64,000 bases of DNA, taken from contig JADDMT010000051.1 in the NCBI GenBank assembly GCA_021401465.1, positions 124,001-188,000 on the forward strand. The letters run 5' to 3'. Shown here piece by piece: positions 12,098 to 22,172 of this stretch (its first letter is position 1; the number at the start of each line of letters is the position of its first letter). The notes below the pieces were generated by a model that saw only the letters and a list, made by a program, of their open reading frames with translations, was not told the origin of the DNA and ran no database searches. Position numbers and translations under genes: made by a program. The DNA is from Teratosphaeria epicoccoides. Its lineage: Eukaryota; Ascomycota; Dothideomycetes; Mycosphaerellales; Teratosphaeriaceae.

Positions 12098-13923
12098 TCA
12101 ATATCCCCTCTCGTGCCTCAATCGATCATATCTCAACACTGCCCCAAGCAGCACATTCGCCCCATCCGCACACGCCTCAGGGCTCGAATACTCTGCCGGG
12201 TTATGACTCACGCCATCTCTACAAGGCACGAAGATCATAGACGTCGGACACCGCTTGTTCGTATACACAGAGTCGTGGCCAGCACCACTCGTCATGAGCT
12301 TACCCCAACTTCCAACGTCATGCCCAGAGACTCCAGCGTCGCCGCAGAGGTCGCGACCAGCTTGCAAGACGCAGCTGATGTTGTCCTCATGGAAATGTGT
12401 TTCCGGTGAAACAAAGTCGGTCCGCCAATCTAACGTGCAGTGGCGAGAAGACGGGGCGCAGCCGTCATTGATCGACAGCACATTCTCGCCAGATGCTAGG
12501 GCGGAGAATGCAGCTTTACAGTCAGATTCTACAGCATTCACTGTCTCGTCTAGGGCCGAGCGAATGTCGAGGGAGAACTGCACGAAGCCTGGGACTGTAT
12601 TTGTGCTGCCGGGCCTCAAGTTCAGAATGCCTGTGGAAGCTAATGCGCCATGCTTGCCCGCAATCTTGTGGCTCGCAAGAATCATTTTGGAGGCTGTAAG
12701 AAGAGCATCGGCACGATGTTGGAAGGACGTAGCGCCTGTGTGGCTGTCGCAGCCTTTCACGGTCACGGTGAACCATTTGTAGCTCTGCACGCCTTGCACG
12801 ATTCCGATACGGCGGTTTTCGGCTTCCAACATGGGTCCTTGCTCGATGTGGAGCTCGAAGTGCGCGGCCATTTTCGTGGCTTCCCAACTTGCAGGCACAT
12901 CGCCCAGATACCCGATCCGCTGGAGCTCGGTTTTCATGGTCGCGAGATCATTGTGCGGTATCACAGACTTCAGATTGTGAGCCCGGTCTAGCGGTATGTC
13001 GCCGGACCAGACTCCCGAACTCACCATGGACATGGGGAAGCGGGCGCCTTCTTCGTTAGTCCAGTTTACCACGCCGACAGGGTATGATGTCTCGATGTGG
13101 CTGTCGTTGAGGACTTTCAGCATCTCGACGGCGGCGGTCACACCCAGGATGCCGTCGTAACGGCCGCCTGTGGGTTGGGTGTCGAGGTGCGAACCAGCAT
13201 AGGTGGGTGGAGCGTCGTTGTTGAGACCAGGTCGAACCGCGAACTGATTGCCCATAGTGTCTGTGTGGAGTTTGCAGCCGAGAGATGTGCCGGTTGAGTG
13301 GAACCAGTCGCGGACCTGCTTGTCTGCGCTGGAGAGTGAGAGTCTGGACATGCCGGTTTCTGTCTCGCCACTGCGAGGACTGGGTCAGCACAAGTTTTGG
13401 AACTGCATCTCGAAGACGGAATAGCTTGTGCGGCGTGATCATTCAGATGGCTGTTCTTAGTTTTGTGATGTTGTACTTTCATCAGGTTTTACTCCCCATC
13501 AAATTTTGTGGTTGAAAAGGGTTCATCAGGTAGACGTCGTGCTTGAATGGATTGGAGGATGGAGACTTACTCGCCCCACCGCTCTCCTTTGCCCCATTCG
13601 CATGTGCTGTGAATATCATTCATCAGTCTATTCTGGTCCACCCTCAAGCTAGACCACTCCCTCTGAGTGAACTCGGACACCGCGAGTGTCGGCCTCGGCG
13701 AGGTTCTGAAGGCTCGACGTGTTTGCCATTGGGCCGCTTGTCCAGAGGACGGCGGCGCGTGATGGCAGAGAGCATTGTAGGCGCGGTGGCAGCGTGCGGG
13801 TGAGATGGAGGACATTATTTCGTGGAGAGTTGTCCAAGACGCGCCGACTCGAAGCCGAAGTGACTTTGGCCGTGGTTGGCCGCAACAACAGGCTAATGCT
13901 TGGCGTGCGGGTATTGCGGTCAT
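12098..13923 (-). CDS. M20-family amidase (N-carbamoyl-L-amino acid hydrolase / beta-ureidopropionase-like)
   Basis: Two-exon gene, exon 1 13571-13923 and exon 2 12098-13370, giving 541 aa. The 200-bp intron has GTAAGT and CGCAG ends. The junction joins CEWGKGERWG to DGETETGMSRLSLS, a typical N-terminal block of this family. Metal-binding and catalytic signatures of M20/hydantoinase-type amidases are visible: AGSHLDT, GGRYDGILG, NEEGARFP, and a C-terminal block with SGAGHDS. The family hydrolyses N-carbamoyl amino acids, ureidopropionate or allantoate-type substrates with a di-metal centre; the exact substrate cannot be read from sequence. The Arg/Ser/Ala-rich N-terminus could be a mitochondrial presequence. 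A later Met near residue 37 is an alternative start. Confidence 0.85.
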
Positions 13924-14176
13924 CAACCACCATAAGGTACCGATGTGAATGCTTTCTACTTTTAGGCTGGTTCATCATCATGCCTCAATACTTCCAAACA
14001 ATCACACGCTTCGTCCAGGTTGAAGACGCCGGCCGCGACAATGGACATCCCGGCGATGACAGTGCCCGCCAGCCAACATGTAGCATTGGCCACCTGAACG
14101 ATCCGAAGATGAAGAAATCGTTTCTGCTCAGGCGTTTTGCGAGCAGGTATACATCGAGAGACGTGCCACAGCCGAT

Positions 14177-14419
14177 ATGGATCCGTCAACGACTTGGAGC
14201 AACAGCAAAGGGTGGCGTCGCATCGTGAGGCACTTTTCACCCAGCTGCTTTTTAGTGACCATGGGCACTGGCATAGTTGCAACAATTTTGATCACCATCC
14301 CCTGGAAGACCCGATTGCTGTACTACCTCAGCATCGTCTTCTTCGTCCCCAACGTCTGCCTCTTTACGTTCGCTCTCATGGTCAGCATTCTACGATACAC
14401 TGTCTATGAACAGTCATGA
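14177..14419 (+). pseudogene. Truncated TDT-family transporter (SSU1/malate permease-like)
   Basis: An 80-aa frame matches only the N-terminus of tellurite-resistance/dicarboxylate transporters such as the sulfite pump Ssu1. It has a cytosolic GWRRIVRHFSPS lead-in, the hallmark VTMGTGIV, two hydrophobic segments (about residues 24-45 and 47-68) and LRYTVYEQS before a stop. Intact family members have about ten membrane segments and 350-400 aa, and no continuation was found downstream in any frame. I read this as a 5' remnant of a decayed or deleted transporter gene. A sequence error is unlikely, since about three quarters of the protein is missing. Confidence 0.6.
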
Positions 14420-14464
14420 TTCAAGATTCCACGAACAGCCTGTTCCCTGGTACCATCCTTAGCC

Positions 14465-14695
14465 ATGATCGACACCGCATCGTCATGGATGATCATCCCA
14501 CTGCACCTGTTCAGCGATACCTTGGGCTTCCTCGAGTCATGTAATAAAGTCCCCGAATGGGAGGATATTCGCATAAATTACGCAGGGCATCTTGTTGGCG
14601 CGGGCTTTGGCTGGGTGTGCTATGAGCTGGTGATAAAGCCTCGAATTGGTGCGGACATGACTGTCAAACCACTGCGGGGTGACAGGAAGCGTTGA
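14465..14695 (+). pseudogene. Short membrane-protein remnant, possibly rhomboid-like C-terminus
   Basis: A 76-aa frame includes DIRINYAGHLVGAGFGWVCY. That resembles the last catalytic-His helix of rhomboid-family proteins (GHLxGxxxG). There is no N-terminal part or other rhomboid motif nearby. It could be a 3' remnant brought next to the TDT fragment by a deletion, or a chance frame. Confidence is low. Confidence 0.25.
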
Positions 14696-15192
14696 AAGGA
14701 CTCGGGGTTGGATTTGGAAGGATAGCGATGGTGATATGCATGGTAGGCTTTGCATCATATGAACCGCGTAGATGACTGGTCGGTCGACCGATGCAATGAC
14801 TTGCCTCGACCCTCGTGCCGTGGCATCTTTGAAGGTTTGCGAATACAAGGAGGGACATGGCAGGGGCTTTCAGGTATGCAGACGAAGGAGATGAGGTGTA
14901 TGACAATGTGAAGCAACATTGATACTCGCAAATCGTGAAGACCCGGATTATCTAGCTTGCACAGAGTCTGCAGCCGAGTCTGTCTAGAGCACTCGAAAAG
15001 AGCATTATGCCGTCGTGTCATCTAGGCAGAGCCAATTGCTGAGTCCGCCACCGACAACTACGGCGTTCGTCCCAGCCTGAGAACGAAGTTTGATGGCTTT
15101 GGCGCTTGAGCCGAATCAAAAACTTAAGAGTCCCAATCACCTGCGGCAGCACCAGAGTCGATCGCGTCGCTCCACCCGCTCTGAGCAGCATC
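14696..15192. other. Intergenic region downstream of RPS10
   Basis: No supported gene. It probably contains the RPS10 3' UTR (minus strand) at its right end. Confidence 0.45.
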
Positions 15193-15836
15193 CTACTGCT
15201 GCTCACGGGGAGCGCCACGGCCACGGCCGAAGCCTCCGCGGAACTCAGGCTTGAAGTCACCGGACGGAGCACCCTCTTTGCCCTCGCCGGCATCACGGCG
15301 ACGGTAGCTGCAGGACATGTCAGCGCAAGCTCCATTCGCATCTCTTCACATGTACAATTACCCCTCACGGTCACCACGCGGTCCACCGCGCCCACCACCA
15401 CGCCTCTCACGGTCGTCACCGCCCAACATACCCCTCGGCGGAGCATGGCTGCGCTGCTGCTTGACGTGGGTTTGCGGAACGATCTCGGCGGGCAGGTGCA
15501 GCCATTCGCGCAAATAGTCGAGGCCCTCGGGGGTCAGGGTGTAGTAGTAGTATTGCCAGGAGAACTGGGTCTTGAGGTAGCCGCGCGAGGTGAGCGACTG
15601 GCAGGCTTTGATGACGTAGAGGTTCTTGGTGTCGATCTTGTCGTGCTTGGGGAGGTTAAAGTCCTTCTTGGCGACGAGCACGCCCTCGCGGAAGAGGTAC
15701 TGTATGCTGTTAGTAGGCGCACAGCAGCGGACGAATCGCTGTTTCGTACCTCGTGGATCGCCTTGCGATCGGCCTTGGGAATCAACCTGGAAGGTATCAG
15801 TATTCATCTAGTAAAACGGAGGTGAAATGCGTACAT
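15193..15836 (-). CDS. RPS10: 40S ribosomal protein S10 (eS10)
   Basis: Four-exon gene encoding 163 aa. The coding parts are 15835-15836, 15750-15786, 15362-15699 and 15193-15307. The protein reads MLIPKADRKAIHE, YLFREGVLVAKKDFNLPKHD, NLYVIKACQSLTSRGY, QFSWQYYYYTLTPEGLDYLR and a Gly/Arg-rich tail, which is unmistakable eS10 of normal length. The start codon is split by an intron: AT ends exon 1 (GTACGC donor) and G opens exon 2 after CCAG. The second intron carries a clear CTAAC branch point. The protein sits on the small subunit beak near the mRNA entry. It is divergently placed to RPS8, suggesting a shared promoter. Confidence 0.95.
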
Positions 15837-16147
15837 CTTGGCTTTTGAGTAGTTAGTTGACTGTGGGAAAGATGTTGGTGACTGTCACTGTGTCAATGGC
15901 TCTGTTCAAGTTGGACTTCTTCGCGGTGCGCGCTTGTGCTTGGCGCGGATGCTTAGTCATGCGCACCACCCGATTCCGTCAGTTCGAGGATTCCGCTTCA
16001 GCGTAAGGCTTCAACTTTCAAGCGACGACGACACGCCAAGCGACAACCATCCATTCCCCGGGAAATAAGGAGGTACACATCAATTGAATCATCTATTCAG
16101 TCTGAAGTACTGACAGAAACATTGCAGTCGCTCACTGGTCGCACAAC
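15837..16147. promoter_or_regulatory. Shared bidirectional promoter of RPS10 and RPS8
   Basis: About 310 bp separate the two divergent ribosomal protein start codons, so both promoters and 5' UTRs must lie here. The stretch near 16060-16080 contains a purine-rich GGGAAATAAGGAGG segment. No specific ribosomal-protein motif was proven. Confidence 0.6.
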
Positions 16148-16883
16148 ATGGGGTACAGTCGAACAATTATTCATATACACGCCGTTGAGCGAGAGACCTG
16201 CTAACAACCTCACAGTATCTCGCGTGACTCCCGTCACAAGCGCAGCGCCACTGGTGCTAAGCGCGCATACTATCGCAAGAAGAGGTATGCATAAACCGAA
16301 TCGCACTCTCTCCCAGTCAGACTTCAGTCCTGACCGCTAGAGCAGAGCATTCGAGAAGGGCCGCCAGCCCGCCAACACCCGAATCGGCGCCAAGCGCATC
16401 CATCTTGTCCGCACCCGTGGCGGCAACCGCAAGTTCCGCGCTCTACGCCTCGACTCCGGCAACTTCTCTTGGGGTAGCGAGGGCATCTCTCGCAAGGTCC
16501 GCGTCATCGCCGTTGCTTTTCACCCGTCCAACAACGAATTGATCCGTACCAATACCCTCACCAAGTCCGCCGTCGTCCAGGTTGATGCTGCGCCATTCAG
16601 GCAATGGTACGAGGCACACTACGGCCAGCCGATTGGCCGTCGCAGGCAGACCAAGAGCGAAAAGGCTGAGGTTGAGGAGGTGAAGAAGAGCAAGAGCGTC
16701 GAGAGTAAGCAAGCCGACAGGTTCAAGAAGCAGGGCAAGGTTGAGGCGGCCATTGAGAGGCAGTTCGAGGCTGGGCGTCTGTACGCTGTCATTGCATCGA
16801 GGCCTGGCCAGAGCGGCCGCTGCGACGGCTACATCCTGGAGGGCGAGGAGTTGGCATTCTACCAGCGTGCTATACGCAAGTAG
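16148..16883 (+). CDS. RPS8: 40S ribosomal protein S8 (eS8)
   Basis: Three exons (16148-16152, 16216-16284, 16346-16883) give 203 aa, the normal eS8 length. Exon 1 holds only ATGGG. Splicing produces MGISRDSRHKRSATGAKRAY, then YRKKRAFEKGRQPANTRIG, LVRTRGGNRKFRALRLDSGN, a Lys/Glu-rich central insertion (about residues 125-150) and a conserved C-terminal IASRPGQSGRCDGYILEG. The first intron has a CTAAC branch point and CACAG acceptor. The protein is a structural component of the small ribosomal subunit body. The gene is head-to-head with RPS10. Confidence 0.96.
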
Positions 16884-17200
16884 ACGCGGAACAAAAGCAT
16901 TTGCCTCACTGGTATGGCAGGGCGTCAAGGCCGTCCGGGCCACGTGGTTCATCATGTCTGCGCGATACCTGGGGTCGATGTTGCGAGGACAGTCACAGTA
17001 TGAAGGGCATATGGCAGTGCGCTAAGTCCGCGAATGCATCGATGTGGTTCAGATTGTGCTATGAATTCCATGGCTTACACGTCAAAGCGCCTGCCCCTGT
17101 TTCGTGGCGTCTGTCTTACCTCTCATGATATCCTACCACGCACCCGCACTCATGCCGACCTCATGCATGGCTCACGTCTTTACACCAAGCATCACTACCG

Positions 17201-17942
17201 TCATTCCACGGGATCCGTTGACGGCTTCTTGACATCTATGTCATCTCCCTCCAAATCCACACTCACACCCACTTCCTTCCTCAACAACTCCGTCAATCTG
17301 GTCCCATCTCTCAAGTACACCCAGTTGCCCTGCCCACTACCTTCCTTCTCATGCAATCCCTCCCCTTCAACCACCCAATCATACCGCTTCGGACCGGAAA
17401 TGGGCGAACTCAACCAAATCTGCCTGTTAGGAGGCTGCTTATTGACGACGTAAGTGCCAGCAGGTGGTAAGGTGATGGACATTACGCCTGCCTGTACACT
17501 ACATCAGCATGCATGTCTCAGTAGGCCTTTAAGGGTTCGAGGATAGTCGTACAGCATACTCCACCTCCACATCCTCCCTCGACTCCTGCAGCTGCTCCGC
17601 CCGTTCATGCAGCGCATCCATGTACCTATCCGCATGCTCATGATATTCCTCATCACTCAGCGGTGAGGGAGCCATGGCTTTCGTGCTGCTCGTGTCGATG
17701 GGCGGTTGCGGGTCGTGGGTATCGGGCATTAGGCCTGCTTTCCATCTTGTTGCGGCGGAGAATGTTCTGGAGCGGAGTTTGATGGGGGAGGTTTTGGGGG
17801 CGGAAGTCGGGGCCGCGGAAGAGGTGATGGGTGCGAGGGGACGTAGTTGGCGTAGGTGTTGGCGCGTGAAGGTGTTGGATGTTGGAGCTGTGGTGCGGCT
17901 GACGGCGTGGCGGAGGAGGCGGGAAGTAGTTGGAGCGGACAT
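17201..17942 (-). CDS. YFH1: Frataxin, mitochondrial iron chaperone
   Basis: Two exons, 17553-17942 and 17201-17491, give 226 aa. The N-terminus is rich in Arg/Ser/Thr without acidic residues, which is a good mitochondrial presequence. The mature domain begins with LSDEEYHEHADRYMDALHER, continues through an acidic ESREDVEVEYA helix/strand and, after the 61-bp intron, VMSITLPPAGTYVVNKQPPN, QIWLSSPISGPKRYDW and a C-terminal helix. These are the defining frataxin motifs, with the acidic ridge for iron and the Asn-Lys-Gln-x-Pro beta strand. Its role is to support Fe-S cluster assembly in the mitochondrial matrix with Isu1/Nfs1. Confidence 0.95.
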
Positions 17943-18514
17943 TGTGGTGATGGTGAGCAGACTGGGTCAAAGGTGTGACAGGAGCTTGATGAGCGATGTG
18001 GACTGGGTAAGGTTCATTGATGTCTTGGTCTGTGAAGATGAAAGGCAATGTCTCAAGCTTGCATGCGGAGGTGGCCCAAGCTTCACTGGTGCGAACCAGA
18101 TCTCCTTCACCTACCCTCAAATAGTGGTTACCTTCAGAGCACATGACTAGACATGACGTGAGATGCTGAGCAGTGAGCCGTGAATTGCGTGCGGCACTGT
18201 GCCGTCCCTATTCCTGCGCGTTCGAAGGGCGCTGCACGTGTACCACATGGTCACCAGGGAGGACAGCCGACCTCGCAGCTGCACAGTCAGCATTGAGATT
18301 GGACGAGCGGCTGTCCTTCGTGATGTGTGATGGTTCATAGACTGTAGACTGCGAATTTGCAGCTGGTATTGGGGAGTCTAGGCACCACTAACGTTGACAC
18401 TGCATCCACGAGGCGCACCGAAGAGTCCACGCTCTTTCAGATCTGAGCCCAGAAAGTCTTTGGCGAGATACCGCTTGCAGCGCCGAGAATTTGCACTCAG
18501 CATTAGCCAGAAAC
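17943..18514. other. Intergenic promoter region between frataxin and the Ldh2 gene
   Basis: Divergent promoter space between a minus-strand frataxin gene and the plus-strand dehydrogenase gene. Overlapping frames on both strands near 17650-18150 extend from the frataxin exon and are not convincing genes. Confidence 0.5.
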
Positions 18515-19591
18515 ATGGCCGAGGAGGTGGAACCCAGGAAGTATCTGGTCTCGCCTGCAGACGCCTCGGCCTACGTTCAACGAGTACTCCACGGCAATGG
18601 GGTATCGAGAGAGCACGCGGCTATCATCGCCAACTGCCTGGTAGCAGCCGATCTACGTGGTGTCGATACCCATGGCATCAATCGAATTCCGTCCTACATA
18701 GCGCGCATACGACAAGGCGTCCTGGATCCCAGAGCACAACCAACGCTCGAGCAGAAAACACCAGTCGTAGCTCAGGTCGACGCTCACAACTCCTTTGGCT
18801 TCGTTGCCGCACATATGGGCATGGTCAAGGCCTGCGAGATGGCATCGATTTACGGCATCGGTATGGTCTCAATCAAGCACTCCAACCACTTCGGCATGTC
18901 CGCTTGGCTGGTACAGCAAGCGCTCGACTACGGCATGATGAGTCTGGTCTTCACCAACAGCTCGCCCGCGCTCCCCGTCTGGGGTGGCAAAGAGAAGTTG
19001 ATGGGCGTCAGTCCCATCGCTTGCGGAGCTCCGGGTGGCGAGTACCCGGATTTCATTCTGGACATGGCGCCTTCTGTTGCGGCCAGAGGTAAGATCTACA
19101 AGGCGAAGCGTAGGGCTGAAAAGATACCTCTGGACTGGGCGCTCGATGCTGAAGGTCGACCTACGGATGATCCGAGCGCTGCGTTGGAAGGCGTGATGCT
19201 GCCTATGGGCGGACCGAAGGGTTCAGCGCTCAGCATTATGATGGATATCTTCTCTGGCGTGCTTTCTGGATCGGCTTTTGCGGGTGGTGTCACGAATCCG
19301 TATGACCCCTCTAAGTCGGCGGACGTGGGCCACTTTTTGGTGGCTGTCAAGCCGGACTTATTCATGTCGATGGACGAGTTCAAGGCACGTATGGACTTGT
19401 TGTTCGAGAAAGTGGTTGGGTGCGAGAAGGCCGCTGGGGTAGAAAGGATCTATTTTCCTGGTGAAATTGAGCAGCTCACTGAGGCTAAGAGGAGGAAAGA
19501 AGGAATTCCGTTTGTCAAGGCCGAGATCGATGCACTGGATGGAGAAGCTTTAAGGGTCGGTGCTGAAGGTATCACGTTCATGCACCGTTGA
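18515..19591 (+). CDS. Malate/L-lactate dehydrogenase superfamily oxidoreductase (Ldh2 type)
   Basis: Intronless gene of 358 aa, with start at the ATG at 18515. The family uses NAD(P)H to reduce 2-oxo acids or cyclic ketimines such as delta1-piperideine-2-carboxylate. Visible motifs are DLRGVDTHGINR (substrate Arg and conserved HG), SIKHSNHFG with the catalytic His, PVWGGKEKLMGVSP for cofactor and substrate binding, and MGGPKGSALSIMMDIFSGVLSG near residue 235. Length is typical. It lies directly upstream of a Zn2Cys6 regulator and an aminotransferase on the same strand, pointing to a small amino-acid degradation or 2-oxo-acid reduction module. The substrate is undetermined. Confidence 0.87.
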   Translation: MAEEVEPRKYLVSPADASAYVQRVLHGNGVSREHAAIIANCLVAADLRGVDTHGINRIPSYIARIRQGVLDPRAQPTLEQKTPVVAQVDAHNSFGFVAAHMGMVKACEMASIYGIGMVSIKHSNHFGMSAWLVQQALDYGMMSLVFTNSSPALPVWGGKEKLMGVSPIACGAPGGEYPDFILDMAPSVAARGKIYKAKRRAEKIPLDWALDAEGRPTDDPSAALEGVMLPMGGPKGSALSIMMDIFSGVLSGSAFAGGVTNPYDPSKSADVGHFLVAVKPDLFMSMDEFKARMDLLFEKVVGCEKAAGVERIYFPGEIEQLTEAKRRKEGIPFVKAEIDALDGEALRVGAEGITFMHR

Positions 19592-19775
19592 CTCTATTCC
19601 TGTCGGTTGCTGTCAACCCGTTCATGTTGAGGTCAGCAATACTAGTGTGTAATGATGTGCCAATGAGCGGGCCCCGGCGACTTCGGCTCTAACACGCCGC
19701 CACTTCTCCGAAGCTTCACAACCCCGATAGCAAGCATTGTACCTGCCTGGGGTTGAACAGGTCAACCTCTGACTG

Positions 19776-21746
19776 ATGCCTACACGACAGGCTGCATGCG
19801 AAGGTTGCAGGACGTCAAAGGTGTCCTGTACTCATGAAAAGCCAACATGCGCACGCTGTCGAGACGCGGGCTGGAACTGCATCTATCGCGACCGACCGTT
19901 CAAGCGTCGACGAACCGGTGGCGCAATCGGCAGCAGTCCCAGAGCGGCCCTTGATGCTTCCATACCGATCGCCGGCGGCAGAAGATCACTCGCACCTCAG
20001 CAGACAGTACAGACTGCTGGACCCAGCTACCCGAATCCTGGATATCAAGGCGACTCGAGTCATGCTACCATATTCCATCACCTGCCAGTGGACCAAGAAA
20101 ACGAGTCAGATCCGAGCAATATCCCTGTCACGCCGATACCTGTCTTGGCTATCGACAATAGACAGGTGGTTGATGGTGCAGGCCTTTTAGATCAGATCCA
20201 AGCGCTGGATTTGCCGGGCTGTAAAACACTTCTGTATGCATGGCTTGCGGAGGGCGTCAACCTTGCCTTAGCTGGTCGCTTCCTGGAGCCTTGTGTTGAT
20301 GCGGCGGCAAAAGTGCTTCAAGCAGACGTGCCGAGCGGCCTCCTGTTGGAAACTTCACGTCAACTCTTCGAGAAGAGCTGCTGTCCTCTACCGACAGAGG
20401 CTACGACGTCTTTGCAGGACTTCCTAGGGAGCTTCAGCGGGGACAACGTCCGCTGGGAGACCCTTGGACTCTTCTTCGTCGGTGTAGGTCGAGCGTCATT
20501 TCAACCTTCACCATTCACTCAGATGTACCCGACTGTAGAAGGACGACTATGCTTCCAGAAGACTGTCACGCGAATTGTGAAACAGTGTCTCGAGCTGGCG
20601 CTGTCGCTAGATTGCCTGAATGATCTGCAGTTGCTGCTTCAGTACGAGAACTACATCCTCCATTCCTACGTCTACGGCGACCAGAGCTACCACGACTGGC
20701 GAGAATTGGGTGACGCAATCAGCTCTTTGCTAGCTCTCGGCTATCACGAGCAACATGGCGATCCTGCTCGAACGTCCGAATTCCTCATACAGCTTCGACG
20801 AGCGGCATTCGCACGTATCTACTCAGCGGACAAGAATGCTTCTATCTTTCTTGGTCGACCGCCACGACTGCACAAAGACCACTGTCGTCTAATTTGGCCG
20901 AAATACTTGTCAGAGGACGGTCAGCTGGAGTCAGATTGGCCCCCGAATGATGTCTTTGACTACATGGTGGACTCTAGATGGTCTGCATCGTGTGCTGTAC
21001 TCAAAGAGCAGGCCTTGAATCTGTGTCGAGAAAACAATTACGTGCAGCGGAAGTCTTTGGCAGCGGTGCTTCAAGGTCAGGCAGAGTATCAGTGGCAGGA
21101 CCTTCCCGACCGGTTCCAGCTTAAGACGGCTCTGAAGTCATTCCGCGGAAAGCCGATCGTGCGAGATTTCGCTGTGAGCGCCCGAATGAATTATTTGCAT
21201 GTCCTCTTTCTGATTCAGCTTACTTTGGAGCGCGGCATGGGAGATCCAGGCACAGAGATCGTAGAGATATCTGCCAGCATGCTAAAGGTTGCAGTCGAAT
21301 CAGTCCTTCTCAAAGAACACCTTGCAAATTCTGGGACTGGGCTGATCTGGAGAATAGCATACTACTGTCTGCCGGCGGCTGGTATAATTTGCTTGTACCT
21401 ACTCAAGACTCCAGCCCGCCAAGCCCATGGACCTGTGAGCGTGCCAAAGCTGGTACAGGATCTAAGCGTATTGGTTGCACAGATCGACAGTGGAAGTTTA
21501 GTACCCGTGGAGGATCCCAATCATGCGCTGCTTGCGGGTGCGGCACAGACCATACAGAGCGTCCTTATACGGGCATTGTCTGGCGGCTTGGAGCCGGTTC
21601 AGCGCATCAACATCGATGAGCCCGTCAAGGCACAGGATACCATGAATTGGCAGCCCTGGTGCGACGACTTTGGTTCTCTAGAGTTTGACCCTGATTTCTG
21701 GAGCAACCTGGCCGAGCACCCGGCATTGCTGTCAGATATCTCATGA
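19776..21746 (+). CDS. Zn(II)2Cys6 transcription factor
   Basis: Intronless gene of 656 aa. The N-terminal zinc cluster is complete (residues 8-35): CEGCRTSKVSC, HEKPTCARC and a final Cys in WNCIYRD, followed by a basic KRRR. The rest is helical and fits the fungal-specific transcription factor domain, with a typical ALGYHEQHGDP, LRRAAFARIYSADKNASIFL block near residues 325-360. It lies 184 bp downstream of the Ldh2-type gene and 426 bp upstream of the aminotransferase, all on the plus strand, so it is a likely local regulator of both. It is outside the PKS-NRPS cluster. Confidence 0.88.
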   Translation: MPTRQAACEGCRTSKVSCTHEKPTCARCRDAGWNCIYRDRPFKRRRTGGAIGSSPRAALDASIPIAGGRRSLAPQQTVQTAGPSYPNPGYQGDSSHATIFHHLPVDQENESDPSNIPVTPIPVLAIDNRQVVDGAGLLDQIQALDLPGCKTLLYAWLAEGVNLALAGRFLEPCVDAAAKVLQADVPSGLLLETSRQLFEKSCCPLPTEATTSLQDFLGSFSGDNVRWETLGLFFVGVGRASFQPSPFTQMYPTVEGRLCFQKTVTRIVKQCLELALSLDCLNDLQLLLQYENYILHSYVYGDQSYHDWRELGDAISSLLALGYHEQHGDPARTSEFLIQLRRAAFARIYSADKNASIFLGRPPRLHKDHCRLIWPKYLSEDGQLESDWPPNDVFDYMVDSRWSASCAVLKEQALNLCRENNYVQRKSLAAVLQGQAEYQWQDLPDRFQLKTALKSFRGKPIVRDFAVSARMNYLHVLFLIQLTLERGMGDPGTEIVEISASMLKVAVESVLLKEHLANSGTGLIWRIAYYCLPAAGIICLYLLKTPARQAHGPVSVPKLVQDLSVLVAQIDSGSLVPVEDPNHALLAGAAQTIQSVLIRALSGGLEPVQRINIDEPVKAQDTMNWQPWCDDFGSLEFDPDFWSNLAEHPALLSDIS

Positions 21747-22172
21747 TACCCAAACACGATCCGATGCAACAAGCCCTGGAAGCCGACGACACCGCGCACC
21801 TCTGTACATGAATCTGTAGGCATTCCCGTCAAGGCGCTAAGTCTGCCCAGTACGCCGATTCTCGCCTCCAGGCAGCCGTTCAGATAGGACAATGCTGCCG
21901 GATGGTCGGCTTGGCATTTCTTGTCTACTGCTGACCTATCTATTGAGGCTAGTCGTACAGGGTGTACTGAGTTCGAGGCGCATATGTTTCGAGGATTCTT
22001 CAAGGGTCATCGTATTTGGGCCTCGTTGGGCAAATACTCCGAGCACGCCGAAGCACCTGGAGCTTACTCCGAAGACACAGCACATGAAATATATTGCGAC
22101 AATGTTGCAATGTCATACCGCCATTTGCACATCGCTCAAAGGACTTGTCATCGTCGCAACGTGCTCACCACA
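21747..22172. other. Intergenic region upstream of the aminotransferase
   Basis: An open frame in phase with the aminotransferase extends back to 21921. The added 84 residues show no family similarity, so I treat this as promoter and 5' UTR. Confidence 0.5.

Noticed and set aside
18491..18514. TTG-initiated upstream start of the Ldh2-type gene
   Set aside because: A proper ATG follows at 18515 and the extra eight residues have no support.
21921..22172. In-frame extension of the aminotransferase
   Set aside because: No family similarity; the ATG at 22173 gives a more normal protein.
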